DNA of 64,000 nt from Sorex araneus (lineage: Eukaryota; Chordata; Mammalia; Eulipotyphla; Soricidae), in NCBI RefSeq assembly GCF_027595985.1, contig NC_073304.1:217312000-217375999 (forward strand), written 5' to 3'. A program made the translations under genes and the position numbers. Positions 1 to 12,454 of this stretch are shown piece after piece; the stretch's first letter is position 1; each line of letters starts with the position of its first letter. The notes below the pieces were generated by a model. That model searched no databases and was not told the DNA's origin. It saw only the letters and a list, made by a program, of their open reading frames with translations.

Positions 1-118
1 TATGTAAAATTACACCACAATAGCCCAATCCTTGTCTGTATGGATATTCAACGTGCTAAAAAAGAAACAGTGGACCCCACCTACTTATGGATTGGGCCTA
101 ATGAAAAAGCATTATCAG
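1..118 (+). CDS. ZPBP2: ZPBP2 internal exon (left part cut by window edge)
   Basis: Reading from base 1 the frame is open through '[16 protein letters not shown]' and ends one base into a codon. The donor GTAATT begins at 119. It encodes part of the immunoglobulin-like domain. Confidence 0.93.
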
Positions 119-3100
119 GTAATTAACTTTTCAGAGTTGTGAACATTTTAGAAATATATTCTCACATAAATGAAAAAATTGAATCTGGATTTTAACTGAA
201 GATTCATTTGCACAAATGATGTTACTTAACAGCAGATTACATACACAAATCATGTTATATATTGATCTTTGTCTCATTTTCTCCTAATGCTAAAATGAAA
301 GAGTAATTTTTTTTTTAATTTTATTTATTTTTAATTAGAGAATCACCGTGAGGGTACAGTTACAGATTTATACACTTTTGTGTTTATACTTCCCTCATAC
401 AAAGTTCGGGAACCCATCCCTTCACCAGTGCCCATTCTCCACCACCCGTAAACCCAGCGTCCCTCCCACCCTCCCCAATCCCATCTCCCCCCCACCCCAC
501 CCTGCCACTGTGGCAAGGCATTCCCTTCTGTTCTCTCTCTCTAATTAGCTGTTGTGGTTTGCAATAAAGGTGTTCAGTGGCCGCTGTGCTCAGTCTCTAG
601 CCCTCATTCAGCCCACAACTCCCTTCCCCCACATGGCCTTCGACTACAATGTAGTTGGTGATCGCTTCTCTGAGTTGACCTTTCCCCGGAACGTGAGGCC
701 AGCCTGAAAGAGTAATTTTTATACTCAACTTCCCATAGTGGACCAAGTTTTTATATAATCTAAAATTGCCTTTGTGGCACCTGTTGTAGATGAAACACAT
801 AATACATAATTTTTGTGATGTTGAGTATTTAGAATATAAGCATTAATTCTGTCTTATATGAGGGAATTGAATAATAATACAGGGCACTATAATCTCATTG
901 GCAAAAACCAATCAAAATTATATGCCAAGAAAACAATTAGAACCAAAACATGCAACAAATGTACTTATTGCTTATGGTTTACCATAGAGCAATATGACAA
1001 AAATAAGATTTCTTGGAAATTTAATCCATTAATTATATTTTTCTGTAGCCCTTTTTATTGAATAATGTTTGAATTATCGTATGTCAGTTAACCAAGTGAT
1101 TTACTATTTCTTTTTAGGAAATAGTCTAATAAACATAACTAAAACGGGAAAGCTTATGGTGAAAGATTTCCGGGAGTCTCTGTCTGGACTTTACTCTTGT
1201 ACTCTTTCTTATAAGACAGTCAAAGCAGAAACCCAGGAAGAAAAGATGTTAAAGCAAAGATATGACTTTATGATCTTTGGTAAGAGCATAGGCATATTTT
1301 AACATACATTTTAGCTTGCAACAGAATTAGTGGTATGGTTTCTTCATCTAGTGAAAGAGTCTGTTATAAATGATCATTATGAAATGGAGTATTTGGGGTC
1401 TATTTGACCAAGCGAATTCAAACTGGCATCAAGATAGTGTGTCCTGAATAACGTCCCACTTCCCATTATGTAGGCATGCAAGCTCAGTCCACTTTATCCC
1501 ACTTTGCTCAGTATTGTAAAATTGATTTAATTTTTTTAATTAAGTTACATTTAATTCTCCAAATGCAAATCAGTGACCCTTTTCACTGGACTGTGTTTAC
1601 AGTGATGGCACTTTCTGCAGATTAAGGCACTGCCTTCATTAAAATTTTTTTTGTTTTTTTTCCTTGATAAGTGTATTGAGGGGGGAAATACCAACGTATT
1701 TCTTTAGTCAGCCCCTGGAGACCACTTCTTCTCTTGAACTGAGTAAATAATAGATCAGCTAACGGTAAACTTTGAAGGAATGTGGGAATGGTCAGTGCCC
1801 AGTAATGGTCAGGGACTTGGGAAACCACCCTCAGTGAGAATCAGCCAAAAAGGGCCTGGCTCTGTGGTTACCGCTCATCCCCCGACCCCTCCAGGGCCTC
1901 CCTGACAGTGCTCGGGGCCACTAGCGCTACACTTGGTGGTATGCAGAGGGCCCGTGTGGTGCCAGAGAGTGAACTCACCATGCCTTCTACCCATTTGAGT
2001 TATGGCTCCTGCCCGAATGTTGGGGAGACACACCAGATGGTTCTAAGATGCTACTCCCAGCTCTGTGCTCTGGGATTGCTCTTGGTGGAGCTAGGGGCTG
2101 GGGGCCGGGTCATATGGTACCAGGTATCAGACACATGTGAGGCAAATGCCTCAGCCCCTGTACTATCCCTCTGGCCCTGTATGTTTTTCTTGGCTGCCAC
2201 CAGGGTGGGTCACACCCAGGCTGCCTGAAGCGGGTGTTGGGAGAATGGGGGTGGGAGTGGAGGGGGCGCAGTGATGCTGGGACTCAGACCCACGAGCCTT
2301 GTGTTTTTCCACCTCAACTATCTCCCTGACCCAGAATGGTATCTTTTTTGTGTGTGTGTGAGAACAAACTGATAAGAAATATTTTATTGGAATAAACTTC
2401 TATGCTGATTTGTAAGAAAGATGGGATTGCAGGGGAGGGGTGCGGGCACCACGCCCAGCAGCACTCAGGACTTACTCCTGGTTCTGTGCTCGGAGATCAC
2501 TCCTGGCATGGCTCGTAGGATTGTATGTGGTGCCAGGCATCAAACTCAGGTTAGCCACTGGCAAGGCAAGCACTCTAGCCGCTGTACTGGCCCCAGGAGT
2601 GATGAGATTTTTTAAAAACATTTTTTCCAATTGCAGGGGGCATTGTCTTGTTTTTCTGAAGCAAGTGCTCAGGGGCTATTCCTTGCTTGGTGCTCGCAGT
2701 TGCTCTGACAGTGCTTGGGGTGCCAAACTGTGTGTGGTCAGTACCAGGGCAGAAACACAGGCCTCCTACATGCATAGTTTGTGCTCAGCCTGTCAGGCTA
2801 GATTGAAGGGATTTAATATTGCATGCTAGTTGAAAATGTATTGGTCGAGATTAATGTTAGGCCCAATTGTTTTTATTCTCACTTTTCAAAGCCTATCGGG
2901 AACCTGATTATTCTTATCAGATGGCTGTACGTTTTACCACAAAGTCCTGTGTAGGAAGATACAATAACCTGCTCTTTAGAGTACTGAAGAGAATCTTGGA
3001 TAATTTGATCTCTGATTTGTCATGCCATGTCATAGAACCGTCATATAAATGCCATAATGTTAAAATTCCAAAACATGGACTTGTACATGAGCTGTTTATA

Positions 3101-6100
3101 GCTTTTCAAGGTAAAAAAAGAACCTTAGCAATTTCTTTCATATTCTGAGGTAAACCTTGGACCATTATAGATATAATATAGATATACAATTAGTTGCTAT
3201 ATTAGTATAAGATTCTTACAAATAGGCCTTAACTCTTTGTTAAATACGGAAGTAGATTGTAAGTAAAAGTAGCTGGGGCATAGTTGAAAAGTTCACACAA
3301 TTATTTGCCTTTAAATATGATCTGTTGCTGCTTATCTTTCAGGAGTCAGTATCGTTTTATAAATATGACCTTTAACTGTGCTGCTAAAGCTTAACTTATA
3401 AGACCTTAGAGACTTTTAAATTGTGTTTTTTGAGAACTTAAAAGGGAAGAGTCAAACCAACTTTGGTTCTGTTCATTTAAAAGTCATGTAGTTGCTCCCA
3501 TTAGCCCCCAGATGGAGTGAAATGATAACGTATAAATTATTCAGCGTATACATTGTGTCCCTTACTTTAGTACAAGATTTAAATAGCCAAAGCACATGTT
3601 CACACACTGAATTCAGCATTCGGAGTTTTATTAGAGTGTCTGAAACTTTTTGGCATTTTTTTGAAGATACCATTTTCCCCCCTCTCCAGTTAACCCTTTT
3701 GCGCCCGGGTGGAAAGGCACCTGCAATGATTCTCGTGACTGTGGAGATACCACAAACCGCAATATCCTCCGGGTGAGCATTTCATTTTTTTTCCTTTCTT
3801 TTTAAACGTGTTTTATCATTTTTTTAATTGGGGGTGTTATAGTTTCAGTGATAGTAGAGTCATTATTTTATCATTGCAGAGCACGACAAAAATCCATCCA
3901 GCTGTGACTCCACATCCCTCAGCCCCTGCCCCCAGCCCCTCAGTGCCAGGCCCTCACGTCTTTATTGCTCATGTCTCGAAATTTGGTTCCGCTGGGAACT
4001 ATCTAATCCCTTAGTCTGTTTCTTTACGTTGTGCATATAAGCGAGATCACCTGGTGTTTATCTCTTACTTTCTGACTCACTTCACTTAGCATGACACTAG
4101 GGAACACTTCAAAGTAAAAATAAATTGTTTGAGGGACTAGAGTGATAGTGCAGCCGGTAGGGTTCTTGCCTCGCACACAGCCAACCCGGGTTCAATCCCT
4201 CTCAGCCCATATGGTCTCCTGAGCCCTCCAGGAGCAATTTCTGAGCACAGAGCCAGAAGTAATACCCGAGCATTGCTGGGTGTGCCCCCCCAAACAAAAC
4301 AAAATTAAATAAATGATTTGAAGGGACTAGAAAGATTATTCAAAGGGATCAAATACACATCTTGTGTGCATGAGGTCCTGAGTTTGATCCTACGTGCCTC
4401 CAGTGTAGCCCAAGTGACCTTCATGCATTAGTCAGGCCCACACAGCTGGTGGGGGGCTATAAATGATATATTCATGGAAGGTATTTGAATCTTATGTTAA
4501 CTATTTTGTAAATAGTTTATTATTTGAATATTACCTAAGCTGTTTTGGAAATGTTTCGTTCTATCAACTTAAAATTCTACTTCTTCAAAAAATTTATTAC
4601 TCCTTGTTGCAAATAGTTTCCAATAATAAAGATGCTGAAGTCAAAGTTGATTTAAATCATCCTTTTCATAAAGATAAAATATATAAAGTATCACTGATAT
4701 TTGGTTATAGTTTTCCAAATTGAAAGAGTTTGAAAGATTTAAAGATTCCTGGCTAGGGGCTGGAGCAGTAGCACAGCGGGTAGGGCGTTTGCCTTGCACG
4801 CGGCCGACCCAGGTTCGATTCCCAGCATCCCATATGGTCCTCTAGCACCGCCAGGGGTGATTCCTGAGTGAAAAGCCAGAAGTAACCCCTGTGCATTGCC
4901 AGGTGTGACCCATAAAGAAAAAAAAAAAGAGTCCTGGCAACTTGGAGGTGTTTTGGAATCTTAGTATCTGGAACTAAGCTGGCTCCCCTACTTGACATTC
5001 TGTACTTGTCTATGTCAACATTATATATTTGTGTGTGTGTGGAAGAGAGAGTCTTGGTCTTTTTCCTCCCAATGGTAATTAAGCTGCAGTTTGAAGAATA
5101 ACTTTAGAATCATGTGATTCTAAGTTAAAAGACCTGTCTTTGGAAACTGTAGCTCTGTTGGTCATAATGCTGGCTCTTCTTTTCAACCATCTTCAGAAGC
5201 TAAACACCTCCCTTTACTATTATGTTCTAGTTCCCAGGCCTATATGTATCCTCATACTGGGGCTGGATCCATTTTATTTATTACTAAATTCTGTGCTTGA
5301 AAACGAAAATTTCTATGCTGTTTTTTTTTATGATTGATGAGAGAAAAGTCTTGATTTCGGTTTTGCTTAGCTCTCTGAATTTTAAAATAACAAACTCCCA
5401 GGGGCTGGAGCAATAGGACAGAAGATAGGGCACATGCCTTGCACTCACCTGACATAGGTTCAATCCCTGGCACCCTCATATGGTCCCCCAAGCCACACTA
5501 AGAGTGATCCCTGAGCACAGAGCCAGAAGTAAGCCCTGAGCACTGCTAGGTGTGGCCCTGGCCCCCCACCCACTCACCATCACTCAAAACAAGGTAATGA
5601 ACTCCCAGCTATATGTCTATATGGAATAGACCTGCTGCAAGTAATTCAAAACAGGCCTGTTTTCCGTCCATTTTTATTTCTCTTAGCTGTTGTCCTTGTG
5701 AGTTGGCAGTAATTGATGAAGTTTGAGAATTAACACATCACATTTTAGGAATTCACCTACATGTAAAGTTTGGTGCTCTCTCTTTGCTCTGATGCACGAG
5801 AAGAAATTTGGTTCTTAGTTTAGTAACTACACTTCTCTCTGGTATTTTGAAATCTTAGGCAAGAGATCGGATACAAGAATTTTTCCGGAACCAAGCAGAT
5901 ATTTACGACCATAACTTCAATAAAACTCTACCGGCTATGCATTTCGTGGCCCACAGTTTTCAAGTAGTCCGCTTGGATAGCTGTCGGCCAGGCTTTGGGA
6001 AAAATGAAGGTCTGCATAGTAACTGCGCTAGCTGTTGTGGTAATTATAAAATTAAATATCTGAATATTTCTGTTATATAGTGAGAAGAATAGAATAATTC

Positions 6101-6964
6101 ACTTAGTATAATTAATTAGAGCTTTACCCATTATTTTCTTACCAAAAGGACTGTAGATAAGAGTGGGAGAGATAGTCCAGGAGATAAAGCTCTTGCCTTG
6201 CATGCAGCTGATTCTGGTTTAAATTCCTGGCACCACATACCCGGAGTACCCGGAGTGATCCCTCAACATGGAGATAGAACTGTGCCTTCAGCACTGATGG
6301 GTGTGGCCTCAAACACAAAAAATTGTACGTGGCTAAAGGAAAGTGAAAAGTTAAAAGCTGAATTTTTTCATGTCTATTCATTCTCCTGAATATATTCTTT
6401 TATGGTACTGGGGATCAAACCCAAGTCTTCACACATGTATATTTATATAATTGATTTAAACACTTAAAGCAAAAAATAATCTCAGGCATGGAGATTTCTC
6501 AGTGGACTCAACTGATCCTGACACTGGGTGGTTCCCCGAGCAATGCCAGAAGCAACCTCCAAGCACAGTCAGGAATAGTTCCCAGAGCACCTCAGTTTTT
6601 TTGTGGGTTTGTTTTTGTTTTTGCTTTTGGGTCACACCTGGCGATGCACAGGGGTTACTCCTGGCTCTGCACTCAGGAATTACTCCTGGCGGTGCTCAGG
6701 GGACCATATGGGATGCTGGGAATCGAACCTGGGTCAGCCACGTGCAAGGCAAATGCCCTACCTGCTGTGCTATCACGCCAACACCCCCAGAACACCTCTG
6801 GATATGGCTCTAAATCACCAACAAACCAAAACCCTGAAAATAACCTACTCTGTGTGTTTTCCTCTGCAGTGGTTTGTAGTCCTGGGACTTTTAGTCCTGA
6901 TGTTGACGTGACTTGCCAGACCTGTGTTTCCATCCATGTCTATGGAGCTAAGTCTTGTGGATAG
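1..6964 (+). CDS. ZPBP2: Zona pellucida binding protein 2, 3' six coding exons
   Basis: Six exons join in one open frame: 1-118, 1118-1279, 2892-3110, 3690-3772, 5859-6039 and 6870-6964, giving 285 residues plus a stop; the N-terminus lies upstream of the window. Every intron is GT-AG and the phases agree (1, 1, 1, 0, 1). I recognise the Sp38/ZPBP family from the immunoglobulin-like segment around '[16 protein letters not shown]', the block '[17 protein letters not shown]' and the cysteine-rich C-terminus '[19 protein letters not shown]'. ZPBP proteins are secreted into the sperm acrosome and take part in acrosome formation and zona binding. ZPBP2 rather than ZPBP is chosen because ORMDL3, LRRC3C and gasdermin sequences follow, as on human 17q21. 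The introns are full of SINE and L1 insertions. The protein stops right after 'YGAKSCG', short of the usual end (see findings). The gene looks functional. Confidence 0.95.
309..704 (-). mobile_element. L1-like retroposon 3' end in ZPBP2 intron
   Basis: The plus strand starts with a T-run and reads the reverse of a poly(A)-tailed 3' end (GAATCACCGTGAGGGTACAG, then CTTCACCAGTGCCCATTCTCC). The same tail occurs at 16.57, 19.24, 45.59 and 46.06 kb. A target-site duplication TGAAAGAGTAATTTTT flanks it (about 297-312 and 705-720). Confidence 0.8.
1118..1279 (+). CDS. ZPBP2: ZPBP2 internal exon
   Basis: The acceptor TTTTTAG ends at 1117 and the donor GTAAGA starts at 1280. The exon encodes '[20 protein letters not shown]', with the DxGxYxC-like ending typical of an immunoglobulin fold, then '[19 protein letters not shown]'. 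Confidence 0.95.
1850..2810 (-). repeat. Cluster of diverged minus-strand SINEs
   Basis: Three recognisable but old copies lie in a ZPBP2 intron: about 2055-2185, 2425-2600 and 2635-2800, with partial pieces near 1855-1960 and 2240-2330. Each keeps the reversed tail (ACTCCTGGYTCTGTGCTC) and a degenerate reversed B-box (TCAAACTCAGG). They are more diverged than most copies in the window. Confidence 0.6.
2892..3110 (+). CDS. ZPBP2: ZPBP2 internal exon
   Basis: 219 bases with the acceptor after TTTTCAAAG and the donor GTAAAA at 3111. It encodes the Sp38-family core from '[19 protein letters not shown]' to '[12 protein letters not shown]', including cysteines in 'TTKSCVGRY', 'LSCHVIEP' and 'YKCHNV'. 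Confidence 0.95.
3690..3772 (+). CDS. ZPBP2: ZPBP2 internal exon
   Basis: The acceptor CCTCTCCAG ends at 3689 and the donor GTGAGC starts at 3773. It encodes '[17 protein letters not shown]' and ends in phase 0 with an arginine codon CGG. Confidence 0.93.
3795..4110 (-). mobile_element. L1 fragment, antisense
   Basis: The sequence around TTTATCTCTTACTTTCTGAC and CACTTCACTTAGCATGACAC is the familiar antisense of an old L1 3' region. It sits in the ZPBP2 intron after the 3690-3772 exon. No open reading frame remains. Confidence 0.6.
4128..6785. repeat. SOR-type SINEs in the later ZPBP2 introns
   Basis: Plus-strand copies: 4128-4305, 4322-4440 (partial), 4756-4930, 5401-5590 and 6160-6325. One minus-strand copy at 6604-6785 lies just before the last coding exon. 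The 4756 copy has the clearest Pol III promoter: A-box-like TAGCACAGCGGGTAGG and B-box GGTTCGATTCC. The 5401 copy is flanked by AACTCCCA. Confidence 0.85.
5859..6039 (+). CDS. ZPBP2: ZPBP2 internal exon
   Basis: Acceptor AATCTTAG, donor GTAATT at 6040. It encodes '[20 protein letters not shown]' through '[20 protein letters not shown]', including a sequon in 'HNFNKT'. Confidence 0.95.
6870..6964 (+). CDS. ZPBP2: ZPBP2 terminal coding exon
   Basis: The acceptor CCTCTGCAG ends at 6869. It encodes '[19 protein letters not shown]' and '[12 protein letters not shown]', followed by TAG at 6962-6964. The same frame after the stop still reads like a continuation of the family's tail (TSNRN...). Confidence 0.93.
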
Positions 6965-7310
6965 ACTTCAAACAGAAACCACCCCAGAGGTGAATGATTG
7001 TTGCTTGCTTGTGGAAGTGGGGGACATAACATGATTTGTTCACACATCACAGCTTCATAGAGAGTTTCATTGAGGAAGATCAGTAGATCAAATCATTGGA
7101 AAATAGACAGCCTCAAAAAGATAGTTTGACATGACGTTTCCAAGAAGACATTTAATACAACACCTCCAGCGTATAAAGGGAAGTATTAGTGAATGATTTT
7201 CAGTGAATATGTTTAGATATTTATGCACTGACTCTGTTGCTTTGTACCTGAAACTATATTAAGGTCAAAAGATTAGCAAGATATAATAAATAAAAACTTT
7301 GTACTTTTCA
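6965..7310 (+). other. ZPBP2: ZPBP2 3' UTR with overlapping poly(A) signals
   Basis: AT-rich sequence free of recognisable repeats runs from the stop to two overlapping AATAAA hexamers at 7285-7290 and 7289-7294. L1-derived sequence starts about 130 bases further on, so the transcript end near 7.31 kb is well bounded. The exact cleavage site is inferred. Confidence 0.75.
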
Positions 7311-8109
7311 TATATTAATTTGTTTGAAATCACTTTTGTATGATATAAAGGCATATGTATTAGCTTTATAATTGGAGTCCAGAAAAGTTATTTATTCTGG
7401 TCCCTTCAGCTTGTTTTTAAAATAATAGGCTAGATTTATAGAGTTGAACAGATATTTATTGTTTGGTATAGTCTCTCCCCTCCGCCCCAATTTCCCTTAC
7501 AATCAGCATCTTCCATTAGCATGATACTTTTGTTCCTGTTAATATTGATACATTATTGCTATCCATAATTCATAGTAGTTCACATTATGGCTCATTCTTT
7601 GGGTTCTTGAGTTCTTTGGGTTTTGACCAACACAGAATGACAAGTGCATGGAACACTCAGAGTCCTCTGTGCTGTCCCTGTCCACCTCTCCCTCACCCCA
7701 GAACCCTTCAGAACTGATCCTTTTACTCTCTCTCTCTCTCTCTGATCTACTATCCTAAATTAGACGTGGAATTATACAGAATATAGACTTTTCAGTGTGT
7801 CTTCTTTTACTTAGCAATATGCACTTGAGGTTCTCCCACGTCTTCTTGTGATGGTAGTTCCATTTTTCATTGCTGGATAATGATGCCATTCTATGAGGAC
7901 ATTGGCTGCTTCTGTTTGGGGTGATTATTCATAAAGCTGCTATAAACATCTGTGTACAGGTGTTTGTGTGGACACGTTTCCAACTCAGCTGAGTAAAGTC
8001 CATGGAACCCTTTTGCTGATCTATATAATAAGTTTAGTTTTATAAGGAACTGCCAAACCATCTCCCAAATTGTTTACCATGTTATATCCCCATATCCCCA
8101 CCAGCAATA

Positions 8110-9624
8110 AATAAATATATATATATATATATATTTTGGCTTTTTGGGTCACACCCAGCAATGCACAGGGGTTACTCCTGGCTCTGCACTCAGGAATTCC
8201 TCCTGGCGGTGCTCAGGGGACCATATGGGATTCTGGGAATTGAACCCGGGTCAGCCGCATGCAAGGCAAACACCCTACCCGCTGTGCTATCGCTCCAGCC
8301 CCAATAAATATATTCTTGTTGCTCTTCATCCTCACCAGCTTTTTTGTTTTGTTTTGTTTTGTTTGGGGATTTTTGGTGAGGAGGGGCCACACCCAGGAGT
8401 GCTCAGGACCTAGTTACTCCTATCTCTATGCTCGGGTCATTCCTAGCAGCCTCGGGAGACCATGTGGGTGCCAGTGACCGAACTCAGATTGACCGCCTGC
8501 AAGGCAAGTGCCCTGCCCACTGCACTGTCTAGCCCCCCTCCACAACTTTTAGTATCATCATCTGGGTAAGGAGATTTTGACCAAACTCATAGGTAAGTAG
8601 TAATTTTTCATTGCTTTTTAATTTTATTTTGGTTTTGTTTTGAGGCCACACATGGCGATGCACCTGGGTTACTCCTGGCTCTGCACTCAGGAACCACTCC
8701 TGGTAGTGCTCAGGGGACCATATGGGATGTCAGGGATTGAACACAGGCTGCTCGAATACAAGACAAGCACCCTACCCATTGTACTATAACTCTGGCCCTT
8801 TCGTTGCTTTTTTAACGTGAAACTTCCTAATGGTATCTGATATCGAGCACCTCGTCATGGATTTGTCTTCTCTACTTCTACTTTGCTGAGATGTCTGGAC
8901 AAAATCTTTAGTCCATTTTTACTTGATTATTCATCTCTGGTTTTCTTTTTCCTCCTCCCTTCCTTTGCTTTGTGTCACTGGAATGACTGGAGTTGTGGCG
9001 CCCCCCGGGGTCTCCCGCCTGCTTATTATGCTCACACACTCAGCTGGGGGTTGCACACTTGTGCTTGCACACTTGTGCTTGTGCTTGCACACATGCTCCG
9101 TGTAAGGGTCACCAGTTTTCACTGTGGGGGCTCCCTGGGTTCTAGTCAGTGCTCTTGGGAGCTGCACTCTTGTGAGGGACTGGGCATGTTCTGGTGCTCA
9201 GACACACTTGACTCGGTTGCAGCCCTGAGGACAACCCTGGAGTCCCCAGACAGCAGAGCCAGAGGGACCACACCTGGCACGTGTGGGCCGCCCCAAGGAC
9301 TGAATTCTCGGCCTCACACCCACAAGGCAGGTGTCCCTGCTGGCCCCAGGCCTCTGATTTCCTTCTTGAGCCTATTTTAATAACAGGCTTCTTATCAGAA
9401 ATGTGTTTTGCAGCTGTTCTTCCTCCCATTCTATCTTGTCTCTGTTTTTAACTGCCTTTCACAGAATTGCAGTTTTCATTTTAATAAAGCCTGGCTTATT
9501 AATATTTTTCTTGGGTCCTGTTTCTAGTGTCATACATAAGAATTCAGGTATGGCCATTGAGAGTCTCTCTTATTGTCTACTAGAAGATATCCATTATGCT
9601 TTTGTTTTTAGTGAAGTAAATGAG

Positions 9625-9669
<45 letters not shown>

Positions 9670-12290
9670 AGGAAATTTACTTAGACGAACGTGAAGAAAG
9701 GGAACAAGAAAGATGTACGTCCAAGAGAGAACCTGGGCTTCTCCAGAGGAAACAATGCTGAGAGTATACATCTCAGCTTGAGACGCGAGCCAGTCTCCAG
9801 AGTGGAGACTGAGCTACATTATGTTTTACATTTAGATCTAAGATGAATTAATTTTTGAAATGTCCTGTCCAGATTCACTGCTTTGAAAAGGAAGAGGCCA
9901 CTGTTCCTGGGTACTCTGTTGAAAAGACGACCCTTTAGGGGGTGGCACAGTAGTACAATGGGCAGGGCGTTTGCTTTGCACATGGCTTACCCAGGTTTGA
10001 GCCCCAGAATCCTATATGGTCCCCTGAGCACCTCAGCACTGCCAGGAGTAATTCCTGAGTGCAGAGCCAGGAGTAAGCCCTGAGCACCACTGGGTGTAGC
10101 TCAAAAAGAAAAAAGAACTGTCCTTCATCCTTTGTCAATGATCAGCTGACTATGTTTGCACACTGTACATTTGATTTGGGTTATGTCTGGATTCCAGGTT
10201 CAGTTCATGCATTTTTTCAGTCAATACCACACTCTTGTCCATTACTGTCTAGGAAGTCTTGGCCTTGGTTACTGTCAGTCTTCTGACTCGTTCCCTCAGT
10301 AGTGTGTTGGTCATCCTGGAGCGTATGCCCCTCTCCGGACACCTTAGAATCAAGTTGTTGATAACTACAGACTAACTTGTTGGGAATTTGGCTGAAATTT
10401 CACTAAACCAATAGGTCAGGTTGAGTAGAATTAACATCTAAACCGTATTGAAGCTTCCTAACGAGGAACATGGAATTCTCTTTAATTTAGGGATTTGATT
10501 TATAGGATGCAGTTTTATGATTCTCTTCATATAGATCCTTCATATGTTTTTAGACTTATGTCTAAATACTTCATTTTTGGGTACATATATAAGCAGTACG
10601 ATATTTTTTTTTTGCTTTTTTTTTTAGTCACACCCGACGATGCTCAGGGGTGTGGTTTTTGGGTCACACCGGGTGATGCACAGGGGTTACTCCTGGCTCA
10701 TGCACTCAGGAATTACCCCAGGCGGTGCTCAGGGGACCATATGGGATGCTGGGAGTCGAACCCGGATCGGCCTCGTACAAGGCAAACGCCCTACCCGCTA
10801 TACTATTGCTCCAGCCCCAGTACGGTATTTTTTAATTTCAAACTCAGTTACTCACTGTTTTATTTTAAAAGTCAGCTGACTTTTGTATATTCTTGTTCCC
10901 TAATTCCAGGAATATTTTTATTTACTCCTTATTCCGCATAAACAATCATGTTATCTATGAGCAAAGACATTTTACTTTCTTGCTATTTTGTCTATTTTTA
11001 TTTCCTCGTTTTATACCATTAGCTAGAACTGTAATGTTTAGTAGGAATTATGAAAAAGGATACCCTTGCTTTGCTCCTGACTTTAGATTGAAAGTGTCCA
11101 ATTTCTCACCATTAGTAAGATGTTAGCTATAGATTTTTGTTGTTTTTTGAGCCACACCCTGGTGCTGTGTTGCTTAGGGGACCCTGTAATGGCAGGAATT
11201 GAACCCAGGACCCCATACATGCAAAGCAAGTGCTTTACCATTGAGCCACATCCCTGACCCCTTTTAATTTTTACTTATTCATTTCTTTAGGTATGAGGAC
11301 ACCACCTGGTGGTGCTAGGGGACTTCTCTCAGCTGGTGCTTTCTCAGAGGTGCTCTGGAGACCATGTGCCAGGGACCAAACCTGGGCCTTTCACATGCAA
11401 AGAATGATTTGTGGGCTGTAGCAATAGTATAGCGGGTAGGGAGTTTGCTTGCACTCGGCTGATCCGGGTTCGATTCCCAGCATCCCATATGGTCCCCCAA
11501 GCACTGCCAGGAGCAATTCCTGAGTGCAGAGCCAGGAGTAACCCCTGTGCATCGCTGGATGTGACCCAAAAAGCAAAAATAAATAAATTAAAGCCAAAAA
11601 AGAGAGAATGATTTGCATGCTCTGGGTTCGCTGAGCTCTTGCTCCATTTTCCACGTCCCCTTTTAATTTTTTTAATTTTTTTTTCTTTTTGGGTCACACC
11701 TGGTGATTCACAGGGGTTACTCCTGGCTCTGCACTCAGGAATTACCCCTGGAGGTGCTCAGGGGACCATATGCGATGCTGAGGATCGAACCCATGTCGGT
11801 TGCGTGCAAGGCAAACGCCCTACTTGCTGTGCTATTGCTCCAGCCCCCCCAAGGCCCCTTTCTAACAAATATTTTTTGTCAAGTCTGTAAGTTCTCAGTT
11901 TCTAGCTGGCTGAGCATTTTAGTGTTAGTGTTGGATTTTGCCTGAGGCTTTTTCTAATTTCATATGGTTTTTTTTCTTAGCCTGTTGATATGATGGATTA
12001 CAAATTAATCGATTCTCTGATGTTGAGTCATCTTGCATACTCAGAAAAAAATGACTTTGGTCGTGGTGTATAATAATTTTATACAGTGTTGAATTTGATT
12101 TGCTATATTTACTTTTTTTTTTTTTTTGCTTTTTGGGTCACACCCAGCGTTGCACAGGGGTTACTCCTGGCTCACGCACTCAGGAATTACTCCTGGCAGT
12201 GCTCAAGGGACCATACGGGATGCTGGGAATCGAACCCGGGTAGCCGCATGCAAGGCAAACACCCTACCCGCTATATTATCACTCCAGTCT
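8110..12290. repeat. SINE copies nested in the L1
   Basis: Minus-strand copies: 8138-8305, 8340-8545, 8615-8800, about 8980-9360 (very diverged), 10605-10820, 11135-11400 (diverged, probably two), 11680-11845 and 12110-12290. Plus-strand copies: 9940-10110 and 11408-11590. The 11408 copy is flanked by GAATGATTTG on both sides, a target-site duplication. An (AT)n run adjoins the 8138 copy. Confidence 0.8.
9631..9667. repeat. (GT)n microsatellite
   Basis: An almost perfect GT dinucleotide run, about 18 units. Confidence 0.95.
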
Positions 12291-12454
12291 TATATTTACA
12301 TTTTTATTTGGGGACATAGTTCTATAGTTTTCCTGTCTTACATCATTACCTGATTTTTTTTATTAGTATAGTATAGTTATGGCCTCATATTTGAGTTAGG
12401 AGTTTTCCCTTTGCTTCTGTGATGGGGGAGTAGAAGGATCAGAGGAGCGATTGT

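Larger units (their letters stand above)
7440..12420 (-). mobile_element. Old L1 element, minus strand, fragmented by SINEs
   Basis: The plus strand reads continuously as the complement of an L1 from its 3' UTR (about 7.44-7.75 kb) into ORF2 (7.78-12.4 kb). Markers include CATTGCTGGATAATGATGCC, AAGCTGCTATAAACATCTG, TCTTGGCCTTGGTTACTG, TGTTATCTATGAGCAAAGAC and GTTGATATGATGGATTAC. No long ORF survives. At least nine SINEs split it, so the element predates them. This fills the interval between ZPBP2 and the GSDMB remnant. Confidence 0.75.

Noticed and set aside
4756-4830. tRNA genes (A-box and B-box sequences)
   Set aside because: The heads do not fold into a full tRNA and occur dozens of times attached to the same tail; they are SINE promoters.
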